64,000 nt of DNA from Nonomuraea glycinis (GCF_014646515.1 NZ_BMNK01000025.1:1-64000); one strand, 5' to 3'. Numbered from the stretch's first letter, positions 7,653-16,769 are shown. Numbers and translations are program-made. The notes: generated from the letters alone by a model not told the origin.

Positions 7653-9140
7653 TCAGTCGCCGGACCCGGCCGCGGTCTCGTGCCCGGCGGTCGGGCCGGC
7701 CGCCGGGAGGCGGACCACGAACCGGGCCCCGGCCGGGCTGTCCGCCACGACCAGGGATCCGCCGTGGGCCTGGCACGTCTCCCTGCTGATGGGCAGCCCG
7801 AGCCCGCTGCCCCCCGGATCGAGGAGCTGCCCCTCCCGGAGCCGGACGAAAGCTTCGAAGACACGCTCACGATCCTCGGGGGAGATGCCCGCGCCGTCGT
7901 CCTGCACGCTCACCACGGCCTGCCCGCCCACCTGTTCGACGGTGACATCGACGCGGGACCGGGCGTGCCGGCGCGCGTTCGCCAGAAGATTGTTCAACAC
8001 CCGGCTCAGCTGCACCCGCGAACCCAGCACGGTCGGACGGCATGCCGCCCGCAGCCGGATCGGGATGCCGCCGCGGGGCAGGCCGGCCACTTCCTCCTCC
8101 ACCAGGTCGGCGAGGTCGAGCGGCTGGTGGACGGCGGGGTAGGCGCTTTTGACCCGGGTGTAGGCCAGCAGATCGTCGATGATCGCCTCGAGGCGTTCCG
8201 TGCTGTGCAGCGTGCGCTGCAGGGCCGTGCGCGCGTCCACCTCGTCCGGATAGTGCAGCGCCTCCTCCAGTTGGATGCGCTGGGCGCCGACCGGCGACCT
8301 CAGCTCGTGAGAGGCCAGCGAGACGAACCGGCGCTGCCCTTTCACCGCTCTCTCCAGCCGATCGAGGTACATGTTGGCGGTACGGGCGAATTGGGCGATC
8401 TCGTCGTTGCCCGGCGGTGTCGGGACCCGCAGGCTCAGGTCGCTCTCCGTGGCCTCGCGCATCATTTCGCTGATCGCCCGCACCGGGTGCAGGGTCCGGC
8501 CCACCACCATCCAGGTGGTCCAGGCGGCCGTCGCGGAGGCGAACAGGACCGCGGCCCCGATTCCGACCTCCAGATAGCGCATGGCCAGGGCGGGAGGCTG
8601 CATCGTACCGGCGTAGATGTAGTGCGGCTCGCTGCTGAAGAGCGTGTGGGTCGAGTCGGCGTCGAACCGCAGCGCGGTGACCAGAAGGCACCTGCCTCCG
8701 CTCCACGGTGGGCACACCGTGACGTCCTGCAGACGGTCGTCGTGGGGAGGACGGACCGTGGTCAGCGGGGGTATGCCCGACGCGGCCAGGTTGGACTCGA
8801 CCACCTCCCCCCGGGAGTTGACGAGCTGCAGGTACTTGGCGCGGGCGGTCGGCTTGGGCGGCGGGATGTGGCCGGGCCGGATCTCGCTGGCCCAGTCGAC
8901 GATGGTCAGCCGCATGTCCTCGGAGACGTCCGCCGCGACGTTGTTGCGGATCCCGAGGACGACGAGAGAACCGACCGCCGTGAGGATCACCAGGAAAAGA
9001 GCTCCCACCACGAGGGTGTAGCGCACGCGGATGGAGCGCGGGCGCAGTGCTGATATCAGCGGCCGGCCGCCTGCCGCGCGCCCGGGAGCGGACCGATTCT
9101 CACCGGAAGTGGCACGCGATATCCACCAGTTTCGACCCAT
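7653..9140 (-). CDS. Membrane sensor histidine kinase (HAMP-HisKA-HATPase)
   Basis: 495 residues. Transmembrane segments at about 41-63 and 190-213 flank an extracytoplasmic sensor region. A HAMP domain follows (HPVRAISEMMREA onward), then phospho-acceptor His278 in SHELRSP. The HATPase domain has NNLLANARRHA, QDDGAGI and GGSGLGLPIS. No response regulator gene adjoins it, which is unusual for this kinase class, so its partner must be elsewhere. It is divergent, with 39 bases between starts, from an HtpX-like membrane protease. It is convergent with the secreted hydrolase gene, nine bases away. No good ribosome-binding site precedes the start, so a later start is possible. Confidence 0.85.
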   Translation of the reverse strand: MGRNWWISRATSGENRSAPGRAAGGRPLISALRPRSIRVRYTLVVGALFLVILTAVGSLVVLGIRNNVAADVSEDMRLTIVDWASEIRPGHIPPPKPTARAKYLQLVNSRGEVVESNLAASGIPPLTTVRPPHDDRLQDVTVCPPWSGGRCLLVTALRFDADSTHTLFSSEPHYIYAGTMQPPALAMRYLEVGIGAAVLFASATAAWTTWMVVGRTLHPVRAISEMMREATESDLSLRVPTPPGNDEIAQFARTANMYLDRLERAVKGQRRFVSLASHELRSPVGAQRIQLEEALHYPDEVDARTALQRTLHSTERLEAIIDDLLAYTRVKSAYPAVHQPLDLADLVEEEVAGLPRGGIPIRLRAACRPTVLGSRVQLSRVLNNLLANARRHARSRVDVTVEQVGGQAVVSVQDDGAGISPEDRERVFEAFVRLREGQLLDPGGSGLGLPISRETCQAHGGSLVVADSPAGARFVVRLPAAGPTAGHETAAGSGD

Positions 9141-9179
9141 AAATGAAGAATTGCCCTAATCTGACCGGTTATTCGGGCG

Positions 9180-10028
9180 GTGATGCATGGATGCAGGCAA
9201 CATCAGGGAGGGGCGGCGCTGCTGGTCGGAGTCGGCCTGACCGTGGTGGTGGCCGGGGTGGGGCTGGCGGTTCTGGCGCAGTGGTGGGCGACCGAAAGGC
9301 TGGCCCGCTCGGCGACCCGGGCGCAGCTCGTGACGCCTGCCGAGGCGCCCGAACCGCACGCCGTGCTGGATCGGCTGTGCGCGCTGGGCGACCTGCCCAA
9401 GCCAAGGCTGGCCATCAGCCCGAGCCCGGTCCCCAACGCCTTCACCCTCGGCCGATCGAGGCGGCACACCACCGTGGTGGTGACCCGAGGGCTGCTGGAG
9501 GCGCTGAATCCTGACGAGCTCGGCGTGGCCTTGGCGCATGAGGTCGCGCACATTCGCCACCGCGATGTGACGGTCATGACGCTGGCCAGTTCGCTGGCCA
9601 TCGCCCTGGCCTGGGGAACGAGCACCGCCGGTCGTTTCATCAGGAGAAACTCGGGCCCGACGCCCTTCCTCCAGCAGGTCCGGGACCTGCCGACCGCCTT
9701 CGTGCTGGGCGCGTCGGCCCCGTTGATCATGGTGCTCGGACTGATCGGCCTGCTGGCCCAGCTGCCGCTGCGGGCACTGGGCCGCTGTCGGGAACTGGCC
9801 GCCGATCACGACGCCGCCGTACAGACCGGGCAGCCCGCGCTGCTGGCCGCCACTCTGCTCAAGATCGGCACCGGCGACCCGATCCCCCGCACCGATGTGC
9901 GGGCCGTACGCGTTCCCATGATGAGTCTCGCGGCCGCCAGGCCCGCCGCCCGCGCCTGGTGGTCCACCCACCCGACGATCGCCCGGCGCGTCGACCGCCT
10001 CACCTGTCAGCCCGGCCCGGACCGGTGA
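9180..10028 (+). CDS. M48-type membrane zinc metalloprotease, HtpX-like
   Basis: 282 residues from GTG (ATG at 9183 is equally possible). A transmembrane segment lies at about 12-33 and another hydrophobic stretch near 172-200. The zinc site is HEVAH (120-124), with the third ligand expected at Glu205 in ELAADHDA (E-x-x-x-D). This is the gluzincin M48 arrangement of HtpX, which degrades damaged membrane proteins, and of secreted-fold relatives. The divergent sensor kinase suggests a joint envelope-stress role, but that is inference. The gene ends ten bases from a convergent hydrolase gene. Confidence 0.82.
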   Translation: MMHGCRQHQGGAALLVGVGLTVVVAGVGLAVLAQWWATERLARSATRAQLVTPAEAPEPHAVLDRLCALGDLPKPRLAISPSPVPNAFTLGRSRRHTTVVVTRGLLEALNPDELGVALAHEVAHIRHRDVTVMTLASSLAIALAWGTSTAGRFIRRNSGPTPFLQQVRDLPTAFVLGASAPLIMVLGLIGLLAQLPLRALGRCRELAADHDAAVQTGQPALLAATLLKIGTGDPIPRTDVRAVRVPMMSLAAARPAARAWWSTHPTIARRVDRLTCQPGPDR

Positions 10029-10038
10029 CCGGGTCCGG

Positions 10039-10887
10039 TCAGCGCACGGAGCAGATCGCGGAGCCGATGACCGCTGTCACGGCGTCCGGGTGCGAGATCA
10101 GGGTCAGGTGCGATCCGCCCTGGAACGTGGTGACCTTCGCGCGTGCGCGGTCGGCCATGGCCTGCTGCGAGTCCGGGGTGATGATGCGATCGCCGGTGCT
10201 GATGAAGAACCAGGACGGGATCGTCTTCCAGGCCGCGGCCTTCGACGGGGTCATGAACGCGCTGGTCGAGGCGGCTCGCTGGGTGGCCCACAGGCGCAGG
10301 GCGGTGTCGCGCGGCAGGTCCGAGGCGAACGAGCCGACGAAGACGTCCCGTTTGAGGTAGAGGTCCTTCGCGCCTTCGGCCGCTCCCGCATAGGACACCT
10401 GGTCGTAGAGGGTGTCCGGATCCTTGTTGAGCGCGGACCCGGCCCCGCTGAGCCGGCCGTTGGGCTCGCCCACATCGGGGGCGGCCGCGTCGACGTACAC
10501 CAGGGCCTTGACGTTGGGGAGGTTCGCGGCGGCGTTCGTGATCACCGCGCCGCCGTAGGAGTGTCCGACGAGCACGATCGGGCCGGAGACCGTTCTGAGG
10601 AAGTCGGCGACGGTCTGCGCGTCGCCGGTCAGGCCGCGGAGCGGATTCGCCAGGGCGCGTACGGCATAGCCCGCCTGTCGCAGGGCGTCCACCTCGCCGT
10701 TCCAGCTGGAGGTGTCGGCCCAGGCTCCGTGGACCAGGACGACCGTGGGCTTGGCCTGACCGGGCGACCGGCACGGCAGCGGGTCGCCGAGGGCGGAGGC
10801 CGCCCGGGCGTCGACCGTCACCTGAGTGAGGGCCACGGTGAGCACCGCCATGCAGGCGACCGTCTTCCCTCGGCGTGGAAACACCAT
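10039..10887 (-). CDS. Secreted alpha/beta hydrolase
   Basis: 282 residues with an N-terminal basic plus hydrophobic export signal (MVFPRRGKTVACMAVLTVAL). The fold is marked by VVLVHGAWADTSSW (oxyanion-hole region), nucleophile Ser in GHSYGG, Asp in STGDRIITPD and His in GGSHLTLISHP, together a full catalytic triad. It resembles the esterase/salicylate-esterase-like hydrolases often annotated simply as alpha/beta hydrolase. AGGAGG sits correctly before the ATG. No neighbour hints at the substrate. Confidence 0.85.
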   Translation of the reverse strand: MVFPRRGKTVACMAVLTVALTQVTVDARAASALGDPLPCRSPGQAKPTVVLVHGAWADTSSWNGEVDALRQAGYAVRALANPLRGLTGDAQTVADFLRTVSGPIVLVGHSYGGAVITNAAANLPNVKALVYVDAAAPDVGEPNGRLSGAGSALNKDPDTLYDQVSYAGAAEGAKDLYLKRDVFVGSFASDLPRDTALRLWATQRAASTSAFMTPSKAAAWKTIPSWFFISTGDRIITPDSQQAMADRARAKVTTFQGGSHLTLISHPDAVTAVIGSAICSVR

Positions 10888-11017
10888 GGCTCCTCCTGTT
10901 CCCGGCGTGCGGGCCCGGCTTGAAGGCTCGTGCTTGGAGGCTCGTGCCCTCCGGACGGCCCGGATAGCCCCAAAAAAGGAACAAAAGGCGCATAGTGCGG
11001 AAGACGGGACGGTGACG

Positions 11018-11035
11018 CCCCGGCATGTCCCGGGG
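11018..11035 (-). terminator. Hairpin just after the FAD-dehydrogenase gene
   Basis: CCCCGG (11018-11023) and CCGGGG (11030-11035) pair around a six-base loop, ten bases beyond the stop of the leftward gene ending at 11045. There is no U-tract, as is common for actinobacterial terminators. Confidence 0.45.
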
Positions 11036-11044
11036 ACGATCGGC

Positions 11045-12718
11045 CTACCCGGCCGCCTGGGCGGCGGCGCGGCCGGCTTGACGGCCGGAGAACAGGCAGC
11101 CGCCGAGGAAGGAGCCTTCCAGGGCGTTGTAGCCGTGGACGCCGCCGCCGCCGAATCCGGCCGCCTCGCCCGCCGCGTACAGGCCGCTGATGGGCTCGCC
11201 GTCGAGGCCGAGCACGCGGGAGTCGAGGTCGGTCTGGATGCCGCCGAGGCTCTTGCGCGTCAGGACGTGCAGCTTGACCCCGATCAGCGGACCGGCCTGC
11301 GGGTCCAGGATGCGGTGCGGGGTGGCGGTGCGGCTGAGCCGGTCCCCGAGGAAGCGCCGTGAGTTGTGGATGCCCTGCACCTGGGCGTCCTTGCTGTACG
11401 GGTTGTCGACCTGCAGGTCCCGGGCCACGATCTGGCGGCGCAGCTCGTCGGCGTCGAGCAGCGGCTTGTCGGTCAGGCCGTTCATCTTCACCACCAGCTC
11501 CTCCAGCGTGGCGGCGACGACGAAGTCCGCGCCGCGCTGCTTGAAAGCCTCCACCGGCGCGGGCGCCCCCTTGCCGAAGACCCGGTTCCGGAGCACCGCC
11601 TTGCGGTCCCCGCTGGTGATGTCCGGGTTCTGCTCCGAGCCGGACAGCGCGAACTCCTTCTCGATGATCTTCTCGGTCAGGATGAACCATGAGTGGTCGT
11701 ACGCGGCGATGTCGGGGGTGGTGCGCAGGTACTCGAGGGTGCCGAGGGTGTCGTAGCCGGGCAGGAACGGCTCCGGCAGGCGGCGGCCCAGCGCGTCGAA
11801 CCACATCGACGACGGTCCCGGCAGGATCCGGATCGCATGCTGGGGCCAGACGGGGTCCCAGTTCTGCACGCCTTCGGTGTAGTGCCACATCCGGTCCTGG
11901 TTGACCAGCCGGGCCCCCGCGGTGGCGCTGATGGCCAGCATCCGCCCGTCCACGTGGGCCGGCACCCCCGTGATCATGTTGTGGGGGGCGGCGCCCAGCC
12001 GCTGGGGCCAGTAGTGGCGCACCAGGTCGTGGTTGCCGCCGATCCCGCCGCTGGTGACGATGACCGCCTGCGCCGTCAGCTCGAAGGAGCCCGTCACCTC
12101 CCGGCTGGAGGACACCCCCCGCGGCGAGGAGTCGTCCGCCAGGACACTCCCCCGCACCCCGGTGACGGCGCCGTCCTGGACGACGAGCTCATCGACCTGG
12201 TGGCGGTGGTAGAACGTCAGCAGTCCCGCGTCGGCCGCCTGCAGTGCGCTGCGGACGAACGGGCGCACCACGCCCGTTCCGGTGCCCCAGGCCACATGGA
12301 ACCGGGGCACGGAGTTGCCGTGCTCGCCGGCGCGCAGGCGACCGCGCTCCGCCCAGCCGACCACCGGCGTCAGCTTGATGCCCTGGGCGTCCATCCAGGA
12401 CCGCTTCTCACCCGCGGCGAACTCGACGTACGCGCGGGCCCAGCGCACCGCCCAGCCGTCCTCGTCTTCCAGCCGGTCGAACCGCGCGCTCGCCTGCCAG
12501 TCGCTCCAGGCCAGGTCGAAGGAGTCCTTCACGCGCAGGCGGCGCTGCTCGGGCGTGTTCACGAGGAACAGCCCGCCGAACGACCAGAACGCCTGCCCGC
12601 CCAGGTTGGCGGCGTTCTCCTGTTCGACCAGCGCCACCTTCCGGCCCTGGGCGGTCAGCTGCTGCGCCGCGACCAGCCCGGCCAGGCCCGCACCTACGAT
12701 GATGACGTCCGCGTCCAT
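11045..12718 (-). CDS. FAD-binding dehydrogenase of the fumarate reductase/3-ketosteroid dehydrogenase superfamily
   Basis: 557 residues. The N-terminal dinucleotide fold is VIIVGAGLAGLVAAQQL, followed by the acidic VALVEQE. The C-terminal FAD contact region is GLYAAGEAAGFGGGGVHGYNALEGS, typical of the FAD-binding-2 superfamily and of a subgroup annotated as KstD-like. It ends a leftward transcription unit that starts with its own GGGAG site at 12718. A GntR regulator lies just upstream and a divergent MFS/AtuA/DUF4387 operon lies beyond. This suggests it oxidises or reduces a C-C bond in the same catabolic route. The substrate is unknown. Confidence 0.82.
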   Translation of the reverse strand: MDADVIIVGAGLAGLVAAQQLTAQGRKVALVEQENAANLGGQAFWSFGGLFLVNTPEQRRLRVKDSFDLAWSDWQASARFDRLEDEDGWAVRWARAYVEFAAGEKRSWMDAQGIKLTPVVGWAERGRLRAGEHGNSVPRFHVAWGTGTGVVRPFVRSALQAADAGLLTFYHRHQVDELVVQDGAVTGVRGSVLADDSSPRGVSSSREVTGSFELTAQAVIVTSGGIGGNHDLVRHYWPQRLGAAPHNMITGVPAHVDGRMLAISATAGARLVNQDRMWHYTEGVQNWDPVWPQHAIRILPGPSSMWFDALGRRLPEPFLPGYDTLGTLEYLRTTPDIAAYDHSWFILTEKIIEKEFALSGSEQNPDITSGDRKAVLRNRVFGKGAPAPVEAFKQRGADFVVAATLEELVVKMNGLTDKPLLDADELRRQIVARDLQVDNPYSKDAQVQGIHNSRRFLGDRLSRTATPHRILDPQAGPLIGVKLHVLTRKSLGGIQTDLDSRVLGLDGEPISGLYAAGEAAGFGGGGVHGYNALEGSFLGGCLFSGRQAGRAAAQAAG

Positions 12719-12827
12719 GGCGGTACTCCCTTGCTCAAGCGCGTGTTGACGATAAGGCGATCATGACGCGCCCAGCAGGTGCGCGTCGGTGTCGGGGAGC
12801 CCGAGGTGGTCGAGCGGCATCGCGCTG

Positions 12828-13559
12828 TCATCGGTCACTTCGGCGAGGTCGTGCCCTCAGCGCCGCCAGTCCGCCCTGGGCGTCCTCGATGACCAGCCGC
12901 TCCGCGGTCGCCGAATCGCCCTGCCGGAGGGCGCGCACCAGGGCGCGGTGACTGGCGTAGCGGTCCAGCCCGAAGTGGTCGTCCTCGGCGATCTTCTCCA
13001 GGCGCAGCGCCCGGCGCTCGGGCTGGGAGAAGACCTGGGACTGTTCGAGGAGCCGGATCAGCATCGGGTTGGCCGCGCACGCGTTCACCGCCTCGTTGAA
13101 CTCCTGCATCCGGTCGAGCAGCGCGGCGACGTGCCGGTCGACGTTCTCGCCCTTCCGGTGCCGGGAGACGATGACGATCAGCAGATCGTCGGCGGCGTCG
13201 AGGATCGCGTCGAGAGCGTCCACCTGCTCCGGGGTGGCGTTCCGGGCCGCGAACCGGGCCACCAGGCCCCGCAGCCCTATCTCGACCTCGGCGAGATCGT
13301 CGATGGCGCGCTCGGCGATGTCGGCCACGACGACCGTCCGGGGGCCGGTGCGCTCGATGAGCCCGTCGTGTTCGAGCCGGAGCAGCGCCTCGCGCACCGG
13401 GGTCGGGCTGACCATGAGCTGCTCGGCCAGGCCGCGCTCGGTCACCTTCTGGCCGGGGCGCAGCGTGCCGGCCCCGATCGCCTGCCGGAGGCTCTGGTAG
13501 GCGCGATCGGCTCGGGTCTCGCCGCGTGCGGGGGTTTGGTCCGTCGAGTCGACCGTCAT
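12828..13559 (-). CDS. GntR family regulator (FCD/VanR subgroup)
   Basis: 243 residues. The winged helix-turn-helix occupies about 18-85 (AYQSLRQAIGAGTLRPGQKV, VTERGLAEQLMVSPTPVREAL). It is followed by an all-helical FCD ligand domain with FNEAVNACAANPML and HRALVRALRQGD, where the family binds metal and carboxylate effectors. It is divergent from the MFS/AtuA operon and followed by the FAD dehydrogenase, so it probably controls both. Carboxylates are the usual effectors of this subgroup. Confidence 0.88.
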   Translation of the reverse strand: MTVDSTDQTPARGETRADRAYQSLRQAIGAGTLRPGQKVTERGLAEQLMVSPTPVREALLRLEHDGLIERTGPRTVVVADIAERAIDDLAEVEIGLRGLVARFAARNATPEQVDALDAILDAADDLLIVIVSRHRKGENVDRHVAALLDRMQEFNEAVNACAANPMLIRLLEQSQVFSQPERRALRLEKIAEDDHFGLDRYASHRALVRALRQGDSATAERLVIEDAQGGLAALRARPRRSDR

Positions 13560-13577
13560 ACGCCCACGATAACAGTA

Positions 13578-13632
13578 GCCATGGCATTAGCTCGATGCTA
13601 TCCGTTGACATTTTTGCTATGGCAACTAGTGT
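13578..13632 (+). promoter_or_regulatory. Promoter and candidate GntR operators of the MFS/AtuA operon
   Basis: TTGACA (13605-13610) and TAGTGT (13627-13632) with a 16-base spacer form a good rightward promoter. TGCTAT occurs twice, at 13596-13601 and 13615-13620, two helical turns apart and overlapping the -35. The palindrome GCAT-N7-ATGC lies at 13584-13598 and GCCATGGC at 13578-13585. These are candidate sites for the divergent GntR protein. Confidence 0.5.
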
Positions 13633-13660
13633 GACTGCTGCCACATTCGAGGAGGACGTC

Positions 13661-14953
13661 ATGCCCAGCGCGTTGCGAGCCGAAAGCCGTACGGCCGACA
13701 CCAGGAGGATCACGTTCTACGTGGCCTTGGCGGTGTTCGCCCAGGAGTCGACCTGGAACTTCTACGACAACCGGGTGCCCGAGCTCCTGCGGGACCACGT
13801 CGCCAGCGCGGCCGTGATCGGCCTGATCATGGGCATGGACAACCTGCTGGGCATCTTCATCCAGCCCTACATGGGCAACCGGTCGGACAACACCCGGACC
13901 TCCTGGGGGCGCCGGATCCCGTACCTCGCGGTCATGATGCCCATGGGCGCCGCGCTGTTCCTGCTCATCCCGCACATGTCGTCGCTGGGCTGGCTGATCG
14001 TGGTCATCCTCCTCTACGCGCTGGTGATGAACAGCTTCAAGCCCATCAGCGAATCGCTCATGCCCGACTTCATCGAGCCCGCGGGCCGGAGCCGGGCGAA
14101 CGCCGTGGTGAAGATCGCCTCAGCGCTGACCACCATCGTGGCCGCGCTGGTCAGCCTGCTGCTGGTCGACGACTACCCGAAGCTCGCCTTCGCCGTGCCG
14201 TCCGCGATCATGCTGGTGGCAGTGGCGGTGCTCGTCTGGCGGGTACGGGACAGCCGTTCGCGGGCCTACCAGGCCGCCCTAGCGGAGGACCGGGCCTCGG
14301 CGGCCACCGAGTCGCCCGACGTCAAGGTCAAGGTGACGATCAGGACGATCCTTCGCGACCTGGTGTTCGACCGCGACCGGAGCCGGCTTCTGGTGATCAT
14401 CGCCGTGTTCGTCTTCGGCGGCGCCTGGTTCGCCTTCCGTTCCCTGATGACCCCGTACGGCGTGCAGGTCCTCGGCCTGTCCGACGGCGAGGCCGGCGGA
14501 CTGACGCTGCCGAGCGGGATCGCCTACATCCTCGCCGCCTTCCCCGCCGCGCTGCTCGCCGAGCGCTTCGGCCGGCTGCGGACCATGGCCGCCGGGATAG
14601 CGGTCTTCGCCACGGGCGCGATCATCGGGGCCGTCGTCCAGACCCCGACGGTCACCATCGTGGCGTTGTGCCTCGCCGCGGTCGGCGCCGCCGGGTTCAT
14701 GATCAACGCGGTCGTCGTGCTGTGGAACCTGGCCCCGTCGAGCCGCGTCCTCGGCACGTACACCGGCCTGTACACGGTCGGCTGGGCGGGCGGGGGATTC
14801 GTCGGACCGGCGGTCGTCGGCCTGGCGGTCGACGTCACGGGCTGGCACCTGCTGCTCCTGCACATCGCCCTCCTGGCCGCCGTCGCCATCGCGCTGGTCG
14901 TCTGGGTCTACCGGCTCCGGCGCGCGAGCGGCACCAGGGAGAGCGCCGAGTGA
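13661..14953 (+). CDS. MFS transporter
   Basis: 430 residues with about 12 hydrophobic segments. After the first helix the sequence has the inter-helix loop GNRSDNTRTSWGRRIPY, which resembles the G-x-x-x-D-R-x-x-x-R signature as seen in GPH/sucrose-type MFS members. The ATG at 13661 is preceded by GAGGAGG at good spacing, so longer in-frame starts are rejected. It is first in the operon with the AtuA-like and DUF4387 genes and is likely the uptake system for their substrate. Confidence 0.82.
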   Translation: MPSALRAESRTADTRRITFYVALAVFAQESTWNFYDNRVPELLRDHVASAAVIGLIMGMDNLLGIFIQPYMGNRSDNTRTSWGRRIPYLAVMMPMGAALFLLIPHMSSLGWLIVVILLYALVMNSFKPISESLMPDFIEPAGRSRANAVVKIASALTTIVAALVSLLLVDDYPKLAFAVPSAIMLVAVAVLVWRVRDSRSRAYQAALAEDRASAATESPDVKVKVTIRTILRDLVFDRDRSRLLVIIAVFVFGGAWFAFRSLMTPYGVQVLGLSDGEAGGLTLPSGIAYILAAFPAALLAERFGRLRTMAAGIAVFATGAIIGAVVQTPTVTIVALCLAAVGAAGFMINAVVVLWNLAPSSRVLGTYTGLYTVGWAGGGFVGPAVVGLAVDVTGWHLLLLHIALLAAVAIALVVWVYRLRRASGTRESAE

Positions 14954-15008
14954 GCACCCCGCTTCCGCCCCGCACCGCCGGGGCGGCGACTGAAGAGATG
15001 AGAACGAC

Positions 15009-16409
15009 ATGATGAGTACGCCTGTGACCGGGGAGCGCGATCCCCGCACGACGGTCAGAGTCCTGGCTCCCAGCGGAATGCTCGGGGCAGGGTTTCCAGC
15101 GGAGACGATCGATCGAGGGATCGCCCTCGGGGCCGACGTGATCGCCCTTGACGGTGGTTCCACCGACTCCGGACCTTACTATCTGGGCTCGGGGACGGCG
15201 AAGACGACCGCCGCGGCTGTCGCCCGTGACCTGCGGATCCTGCTGCGGGCCGCGGCCGGCGCCGGCATTCCGCTGATCGTCGGGTCGTGCGGCACGAGCG
15301 GCACCGACTCCGGCGTCGACTGGGTCGCCGGCATCGTCGACGGCATCCTGCGGGAGGAGGGCCTGGACCTGCGGGTCGCGCGGATCTACAGCGAGCAGAC
15401 GGCCGCCGCACTGAAGGAGAGGCTCAACGAGGGATGGGTCCATCCGCTGGCGCCGATGGGCGACCTGGACGCCGCCACACTGGACGGCTGCAGCCACATC
15501 GTCGGCATGATGGGGCACGAACCCTTCGAGGCGGCCCTGCGGGCCGGGGCCGACGTGGTGCTCGCCGGCCGGGCGACCGACACGGCCGTCGCCGCCGCTT
15601 ACCCGTTGATGATGGGCATGCCGGCCGGCCCCACCTGGCACGCATCCAAGATCATCGAGTGTGGCGGGCAGTGCACCACCAATCCGCGCACCGGCGGCGT
15701 CCTCGCCACCATCGACCAGGACGGCTTCACCATCGAACCGCTGGACCCGGCCGCCGCCTGCACGACGACGTCGGTGGCGGCGCACATGCTCTACGAGACG
15801 GTCAACCCGTTCGAGATGCGCGAGCCGGCGGGCACGCTGGTGGTCTCCGACGCGATCTACACCGCGCTGGACGACCGCCGGGTGCGCGTCGAAGGGTCCC
15901 GCTTCGACCTCGCCGAGCAGTACACGGTCAAACTCGAAGGCGCCCGCGTCACCGGCTACGAGACCATGTCCTTCTCCGCCATCCGCGATCCGCACATCCT
16001 CGCCCACATCGAGGAGTGGGTCGCGCTGATGCACGAGGTCCACACCGGGCGCGTGCGGCAGACCCTGAACCTCGACCCCGCCGAGTACGCCGTGGACATC
16101 CGCCTGTACGGCTACAACGCCGTGCTGGGGGACATCGACCCGGCCACCGGGCCGCCCCGGGAGGTCGGCGTGATGATGCTGGTCAACGCCCCGGACCAGG
16201 CCACCGCCACCGCGATCGCCAAGATCGCGAATCCGCTGATGCTGCATCTCCCGACCCCCGACATGGACTACCTGCCCAGCCTGGCCTTCGCCACCTCGCC
16301 GGCCGAGACCGAGCGCGGGCCCGTCTACCAGTTCGTGCTCAACCACGTGGTGGACGTCGACGAGCCTACTGACATGTTCCGCATCGAGATGGGTGACTCC
16401 CGTGACTGA
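15009..16409 (+). CDS. AtuA-like protein (acyclic terpene utilisation family, DUF1446)
   Basis: 466 residues. The sequence has the family's opening VRVLAPSGMLGAGF and the conserved GADVIALDGGSTDSGPYYLG. It also has GSCGTSGTDSGVDW, ADVVLAGRATDTAV and a TNPRTGGVLATID segment. AtuA is required for citronellol/geraniol catabolism in Pseudomonas but its reaction is not established. In this operon it is joined to a DUF4387 partner, the usual genomic companion of this subgroup, and to an MFS transporter, so a role in catabolism of a carboxylate is more likely here than terpene use. Confidence 0.8.
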   Translation: MMSTPVTGERDPRTTVRVLAPSGMLGAGFPAETIDRGIALGADVIALDGGSTDSGPYYLGSGTAKTTAAAVARDLRILLRAAAGAGIPLIVGSCGTSGTDSGVDWVAGIVDGILREEGLDLRVARIYSEQTAAALKERLNEGWVHPLAPMGDLDAATLDGCSHIVGMMGHEPFEAALRAGADVVLAGRATDTAVAAAYPLMMGMPAGPTWHASKIIECGGQCTTNPRTGGVLATIDQDGFTIEPLDPAAACTTTSVAAHMLYETVNPFEMREPAGTLVVSDAIYTALDDRRVRVEGSRFDLAEQYTVKLEGARVTGYETMSFSAIRDPHILAHIEEWVALMHEVHTGRVRQTLNLDPAEYAVDIRLYGYNAVLGDIDPATGPPREVGVMMLVNAPDQATATAIAKIANPLMLHLPTPDMDYLPSLAFATSPAETERGPVYQFVLNHVVDVDEPTDMFRIEMGDSRD

Positions 16410-16725
16410 CGACCGCAGGCCCACGCTGGGCGAGATGGCGCTGGAGGTCCGTTCGAAGAACGCCGGCCCCTTCTGGGTCACCATGGAGCTCTTCATGCGC
16501 ACCCCGGAGGACTACGCGATCGTCGCCGACGAGGACTTCATCAACGAGGAGGTCGTCGCGCGGCTGTACGACCTGGACCCGGCGACCATCCAGATCTTCC
16601 GCATCCCCTCACTCAACGTCGTGAAGATCTCCTTCCCCCGGCCGGTGGCCCAGGGCAGCCTGCGCGACCGGGACATCCACGCGGGCCAGCACCATGTCCC
16701 CCTGGCGGCGCTGGTGCCCGCGTAG
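16393..16725 (+). CDS. DUF4387 domain protein
   Basis: 110 residues, overlapping the AtuA-like gene by 17 bases; a GTG at 16402 would reduce this to eight. The conserved stretch RSKNAGPFWVTMELFM is diagnostic for DUF4387, as are NVVKISFPRPVAQGS and DRDIHAGQHHVPL. Members almost always sit beside an AtuA/DUF1446 protein, suggesting a two-subunit enzyme. Conserved Asp/His residues near the C-terminus could be catalytic or metal-binding. The function is unknown. Confidence 0.82.
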   Translation: MTPVTDDRRPTLGEMALEVRSKNAGPFWVTMELFMRTPEDYAIVADEDFINEEVVARLYDLDPATIQIFRIPSLNVVKISFPRPVAQGSLRDRDIHAGQHHVPLAALVPA

Positions 16726-16733
16726 AAGTCCCC

Positions 16734-16769
16734 GCACCGGCGGCGCCGAAAGCCTGGCGCCGCCGGTGC
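16734..16769. terminator. Strong bidirectional terminator hairpin
   Basis: GCACCGGCGGCGCC (16734-16747) and its exact complement (16756-16769) form a 14-bp perfect stem with an eight-base loop, between convergent genes ending at 16725 and 16777. It would end both transcripts. Confidence 0.85.
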
